Below, piece after piece: positions 5,141-10,578 of a stretch of DNA of 10,578 bases. Origin of the DNA: Actinomycetota bacterium (GTDB lineage: Bacteria; Actinomycetota; Actinomycetes; Streptosporangiales; Streptosporangiaceae); contig QGUZ01000168.1 in NCBI GenBank assembly GCA_003242605.1, positions 1-10,578 of the forward strand, given 5' to 3'. The notes under the pieces are model-generated. The model was not told where the DNA came from and searched no databases. It worked only from the letters and a program-made list of their open reading frames with translations. Every line of letters begins with the position of its first letter. Position 1 is the first letter of the stretch. The translations under genes were made by a program, and so were the position numbers.

Positions 5141-5516
5141 ACGGCCGCGGCCGCGCGCCCGCCCGCCACACGCCGATTTTCGTCGGGTACGCGTCGATCG
5201 CCGCGCCCGCGGTCCCGCCCCGATGCCGTACCGGGCTCCGGCCGAACCGGCCGGGACCCGGCGCGGCCGGAGCGGGCGCTCCGCCGTACGGCGCCGCCCG
5301 GCATGCGGCCCCACCGCGGGACCCGGATCACGGCGGGCGACCGCCCCGCGGCGGGCCGTACCCGCACCCCGCCTCGCCGCGCCCGCCCGCGCCTCACCCG
5401 GACGGGCGGGAGGCGCGCCGGCACCGGACACGAGCGGCGGCCGCCCGTCCCCGCCGCGGCCACCCCACCGCGCCCGCGCCCCTCCGCCCCCGCCGCCCGG
5501 AGCGGGCGAATCCGGG
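5141..5516. other. GC-rich intergenic region between TPR and marR genes
   Basis: About 375 bp without a credible gene: frames here translate to Arg/Pro/Ala-rich low complexity without a ribosome binding site. It contains a 10-bp perfect inverted repeat (5235-5244 with 5264-5273, 19-nt loop) and a 12-bp palindrome CGCCGTACGGCG (5282-5293). It separates two divergent transcripts. No tRNA or known RNA was recognised. Confidence 0.5.
5235..5273. repeat. 10-bp perfect inverted repeat
   Basis: GCTCCGGCCG at 5235-5244 is the exact reverse complement of CGGCCGGAGC at 5264-5273, with a 19-nt loop. It could be a hairpin in an RNA reading through this region or simply a consequence of high GC. Confidence 0.5.
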
Positions 5517-5535
5517 TACATCAGCGTTTGATATA
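5517..5535. promoter_or_regulatory. 19-bp imperfect palindrome, MarR operator candidate
   Basis: TACATCA (5517-5523) and TGATATA (5529-5535) are inverted with one mismatch per arm around GCGTT. MarR proteins typically bind 16-20 bp AT-rich palindromes in their own promoters. The right arm overlaps the -10 box of the marR gene, so binding would block transcription of the operon. Confidence 0.6.
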
Positions 5536-5537
5536 AG
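5532..5537 (+). promoter_or_regulatory. Predicted -10 (TATAAG) of the marR-MFS operon, leaderless start
   Basis: TATAAG, or TAAGTT two bases later, stands 4-6 nt before ATG 5544 with no Shine-Dalgarno between, in the most AT-rich patch of the intergenic region. This predicts transcription starting at or next to the A of the ATG. Confidence 0.5.
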
Positions 5538-5543
5538 TTCCTT

Positions 5544-6062
5544 ATGCACTTACCGTCATCGGTCAACGAGCTGGAACTGGCGGCCGGACTGGGACGGCTC
5601 GTCACCCTCGTGCGGATGCTGAACCTGCCGCGCGACCTGTCCATGACCGTCGCCTCCACCCTCGCCACGCTGGAGCGTTTCGGGCCCCGGCGGCTCACCG
5701 AACTCGCGGCCATAGAGGGGGTCTCGCAGCCCGGCATGACCCAGATCGTCTCCCGCCTGGAGCGGGAGGGGCTCGCCGAGCGGCGCAGCGACCCCACCGA
5801 CGGGCGCGCGGTGATCGTGCGCATCACCGAGGCCGGCCGCGCCGAGCTGGCCCGGCGCCGCGAGGCGCAGGCCAAGCGGCTCGCCGAGCTGCTGGCCGAA
5901 CTGCCCGAGGAGGACCGCGCCGCGATCGCGGCGGCGCTGCCGGCCCTCGACCGGCTCACCGCCCTCGCGTTCGCCCCCGGGCGGCGGCTCCCGGCCGCGG
6001 AACGCCTTGGCCGGTCCTCCACCCCGACGCCCCCCGCCACCCGGCCGCCGGAGGATGCATGA
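5544..6062 (+). CDS. MarR family transcriptional regulator, 172 aa
   Basis: Winged-helix dimeric repressor that usually senses small phenolic or drug-like ligands. N-terminal helices (about 8-30) form the dimer part; the helix-turn-helix covers about 50-72 (RLTELAAIEGVSQPGMTQIVSRLE) and the wing about 75-95 (GLAERRSDPTDGRAVIVRIT, with the conserved DxxDxR wing pattern D83, D86, R88). C-terminal helices at 97-143 complete the dimer, then a Pro/Arg-rich tail of about 25 residues (PPATRPPEDA) extends beyond the usual family length. The start ATG has no Shine-Dalgarno and appears leaderless. The gene overlaps the following MFS gene by 4 bp (ATGA), so the two are translationally coupled; it most likely represses this operon through the palindrome at 5517-5535. 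Confidence 0.95.
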   Translation: MHLPSSVNELELAAGLGRLVTLVRMLNLPRDLSMTVASTLATLERFGPRRLTELAAIEGVSQPGMTQIVSRLEREGLAERRSDPTDGRAVIVRITEAGRAELARRREAQAKRLAELLAELPEEDRAAIAAALPALDRLTALAFAPGRRLPAAERLGRSSTPTPPATRPPEDA

Positions 6063-7306
6063 CCGAACCCCATCTCGCCCCGAGCCCGTTCCGTCAGCCC
6101 AAGGCCGTGTGGGCCGTGGCCTTCGCGTGCGTGGTCTCCTTCATGGGCATCGGGCTCGTCGACCCGATCCTGCCCGCGATCTCCGAGGACCTGCACGCGA
6201 CGCCGAGCCAGGTCACGCTGCTGTTCACCAGCTATCTGCTCGTCACGGCCGTCGCGATGCTGATCACCGGCTGGGTGTCCAGCCGGATCGGCGCCAAGTG
6301 GACGCTGATCGCCGGGCTCGTGCTCATCGTCACGTTCAGCGCGCTCGCCGGCGCCTCCGACAGTGTGGGCGGCATCATCGGCTTCCGCGCCGGGTGGGGT
6401 CTGGGGAACGCGCTGTTCATCGCCACCTCGCTCGCCGTCATCGTCGCCGCCGCCAGCGGCGGCTTCGCCGGGGCGATCATCCTGTACGAGTCCGCGCTCG
6501 GCCTCGGCATCGCGGTGGGCCCGCTGCTCGGCGGCCTGCTCGGGCACCTGAGCTGGCGGGGCCCGTTCTACGGCGTGGCCGTGCTGATGGGGATCGCCCT
6601 CATCGCCACGATCACCCTGGTGCGCCCGCAGCCCAAACCGGCCCGCAGGACGTCCCTGACCGACCCGCTCAAGGCGCTGCGCCACCGCGGGCTGCTCATC
6701 ATGAGCGTCACCGCGCTCTGCTACAACTGGGGCTTCTTCACCGTGCTCGGCTACGCCCCGTTCCCGATGGGGCTGGACGCCATCGAGCTCGGCCTGGTGT
6801 TCACCGGCTGGGGCCTGCTCGTGGCGGCCTTCTCGGTGTTCGGCGCCCCGTGGCTGCAGCGCCGGTTCGGCCTCGCCCGCACGCTCTACGTCAACCTCGC
6901 CCTGTTCGCCGTCGACGTCTTCGTCATCGCGGCGTTCACCGACTCGCGGGCGACGCTGATCACGGCGGTCATCGTCGCGGGCGTCTTCCTCGGCGTGAAC
7001 AACACGCTCACCACCCAGGCCGTGATGATGGTGGCCCCGGTGGAGCGCCCGGTGGCGTCCGCCGCCTACGGCTTCGTCCGCTTCATCGGCGGCGGCCTCG
7101 CCCCCTTCGCCGCGGGCAGGCTCGCCGAGCAGTTCGGCGTGCACGTGCCGTTCTTCGTCGGCGGCTGCGCGGTGGTGCTGTCGATCGCGATCCTCGCCCT
7201 CGGCCACCGCAACCTGCTGGAGGCCGAGCGCAACCAGGCCGCGGCCGACGCCCACGCCCCCGCGGGCGGCCACGCGGCCCAGCCGGTCGGCGCCGAGCGC
7301 GACTAG
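6059..7306 (+). CDS. MFS transporter, DHA1-type multidrug efflux (drug:H+ antiporter), 415 aa
   Basis: Inner-membrane proton-driven exporter with 12 predicted helices and both ends in the cytoplasm. Numbered from ATG 6059: TM1 about 17-40 (with GIGLVDPILPAI), motif A in the 2-3 loop about 71-81 (GWVSSRIGAKW, where the usual acidic residue is Ser), motif B arginine R110 in TM4 (GFRAGWGLGNALF), and antiporter motif C in TM5 about 146-159 (G150, G154-P155, G158-G159). Motif C is diagnostic of drug/H+ antiporters, which argues for export. A central cytoplasmic loop at 188-207 splits the halves. The overall sequence resembles the Bacillus YfmO/YitG group (inferred by eye). GGAGGA lies 3-4 nt before ATG. 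The upstream MarR gene overlaps it, so it is part of an inducible efflux operon; the exported compound is unknown. Confidence 0.93.
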   Translation: MTEPHLAPSPFRQPKAVWAVAFACVVSFMGIGLVDPILPAISEDLHATPSQVTLLFTSYLLVTAVAMLITGWVSSRIGAKWTLIAGLVLIVTFSALAGASDSVGGIIGFRAGWGLGNALFIATSLAVIVAAASGGFAGAIILYESALGLGIAVGPLLGGLLGHLSWRGPFYGVAVLMGIALIATITLVRPQPKPARRTSLTDPLKALRHRGLLIMSVTALCYNWGFFTVLGYAPFPMGLDAIELGLVFTGWGLLVAAFSVFGAPWLQRRFGLARTLYVNLALFAVDVFVIAAFTDSRATLITAVIVAGVFLGVNNTLTTQAVMMVAPVERPVASAAYGFVRFIGGGLAPFAAGRLAEQFGVHVPFFVGGCAVVLSIAILALGHRNLLEAERNQAAADAHAPAGGHAAQPVGAERD

Positions 7307-7340
7307 CCGGGGCCGCGCCCGCCGCGCCGTACGCCCCGGC
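7306..7340 (+). terminator. Stem-loop immediately after the MFS stop
   Basis: GCCGGGGC (7306-7313, overlapping the last base of the stop codon) pairs perfectly with GCCCCGGC (7333-7340); the loop is 19 nt. It is probably an accessory to the stronger hairpin that follows. Confidence 0.4.
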
Positions 7341-7349
7341 GTGCGCCGT

Positions 7350-7377
7350 GCCCCCGATCCGCGGCCGGATCGGGGGC
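7350..7377. terminator. Strong bidirectional terminator hairpin between MFS and gcvP
   Basis: A perfect 12-bp stem (7350-7361 with 7366-7377) closes a CGGC tetraloop. It is placed 43 bp after the MFS stop and 14 bp after the gcvP stop on the other strand, which fits a shared terminator for the two convergent units. No U-tract on either side. Confidence 0.8.
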
Positions 7378-7391
7378 CCGGCGCAGGTCAG

Positions 7392-10280
<2,889 letters not shown>

Positions 10281-10305
10281 CGAGACCTCCTGAGCGGGTC
10301 GGATC

Positions 10306-10334
10306 CGCGCCCCGTCCCGCCGGGACCGGGCGCG
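10306..10334 (-). promoter_or_regulatory. Leader hairpin between glycine riboswitch and gcvP (possible expression platform)
   Basis: A stem of 12 paired bases plus one C-C mismatch (10306-10318 with 10322-10334) and a 3-nt loop is located after aptamer 2 and 14 nt before the AGGAGG ribosome binding site. There is no U-tract after it. It could be an intrinsic-type terminator controlled by the riboswitch or a structural spacer that helps expose the ribosome binding site. Confidence 0.55.
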
Positions 10335-10353
10335 AGCGGTTGTCCGTTCCCCC

Positions 10354-10541
10354 CTCTGTCATCGGCACCTGAGAGCTTCATCCCCAAAAGAGCGGGGATT
10401 TGCACCTTCGGTGAGGTATGCCCGGTGGGGCACACCCGCTTTCCAGAGTCGCCTCGCCCACGCGGTACGGCTGCCTGAGAGTTTCCGGGGTCGTTGCTCC
10501 TTCGGCGCCGCGGTCCGGATCGCCGCGGTCTCTCCCGCATG
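10354..10541 (-). promoter_or_regulatory. Tandem glycine riboswitch controlling gcvP
   Basis: Both aptamers are visible on the - strand. Aptamer 1 (10459-10541): P1 CAUGCGG with CCGCGUG, then GGGAGAGACC, a CCGCGG/CCGCGG P2 stem, the conserved GCCGAAGGAGCAA and CUCUCAGGC. Linker: GGGCGAGGCGACUCUGG. Aptamer 2 (10354-10448): P1 CUCUG (10444-10448) with CAGAG (10354-10358), P2 GUGUGCCC/GGGCAUAC, CACCGAAGGUGCAA, a stem AUCCCC/GGGGAU and CUCUCAGGU. The order, spacing and conserved blocks match the classic gcvT-type double glycine aptamer, which in known cases turns expression on with glycine. Its 3' end is 74 nt from the gcvP start. The promoter is not evident in the 37 bp left in the window. Confidence 0.96.
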
Positions 10542-10578
10542 AGGTCGTCGGCCGGTTCGGATGCTGTGTTCGGTTGTG

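Noticed and set aside
5223..5531. Open frame of about 100 aa in the intergenic region before marR
   Set aside because: Pro/Arg/Ala-only composition, no ribosome binding site, and it runs through the marR operator and promoter.
5138..7273. 711-aa frame antisense to marR-MFS
   Set aside because: Composed of Glu/Arg/His/Gly repeats as expected from antisense of high-GC codons, no domain seen, and it lies on two well-supported genes.

Overview
The window is roughly 73% GC with strong G/C third-position bias. Its gene content is typical of a filamentous actinomycete: an HrdB/SigB-type sigma factor, a DUF5999 miniprotein, leaderless promoters and U-tract-free hairpin terminators. A member of the Streptosporangiales or a Streptomyces relative fits best; the exact genus is inference. 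It looks like ordinary chromosomal core and near-core sequence. I see no IS element, phage gene, tRNA, rRNA, CRISPR array, toxin-antitoxin pair or biosynthetic cluster. I also found no clear previously undescribed system; the most unusual content is in the regulatory DNA and in the sigma factor.

Layout. (1) 1-1151: the 3' part of a primary-like (probably group 2) sigma-70 factor, with a run of acidic tetrapeptide repeats at its N-terminal end, closed by a strong hairpin. (2) 1235-1636 (-): a small charged coiled-coil protein of unknown function, divergent from (3) a TetR regulator at 1802-2386 (+) that has a short palindrome in its promoter. (4) 2387-2800: about 400 bp of non-coding DNA with a GntR/HutC (dre-like) palindrome and several TGTGG/CCACA half-sites, leading to (5) a 66-aa DUF5999 protein at 2801-3001 (+). 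(6) 3002-3213: G-run direct repeats and a terminator. (7) 3214-3861 (-): a KANL3/Tex30-type alpha/beta hydrolase, divergent from (8) a 116-aa two-helix membrane protein at 3929-4279 (+); both starts look leaderless. (9) 4295-5101 (-): a TPR protein convergent with the membrane protein. (10) 5102-5543: about 440 bp of GC-rich non-coding DNA holding hairpins and promoters. (11) 5544-7306 (+): a two-gene operon of a MarR regulator and a DHA1-type MFS drug efflux pump, with ATGA overlap and a leaderless promoter that carries a palindromic operator. (12) 7392-10280 (-): gcvP, the glycine decarboxylase P-protein, preceded by (13) a tandem glycine riboswitch at 10354-10541 (-).

Working together: the MarR/MFS pair is a self-contained, probably ligand-induced efflux module. 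The glycine riboswitch and gcvP form a glycine-induced catabolic unit that yields CO2, ammonia and, together with GcvT/GcvH/Lpd encoded elsewhere, 5,10-methylene-tetrahydrofolate. The other genes appear to be singly transcribed, and each pair of convergent genes is separated by a hairpin except the membrane protein/TPR pair, whose stops lie only 15 bp apart.
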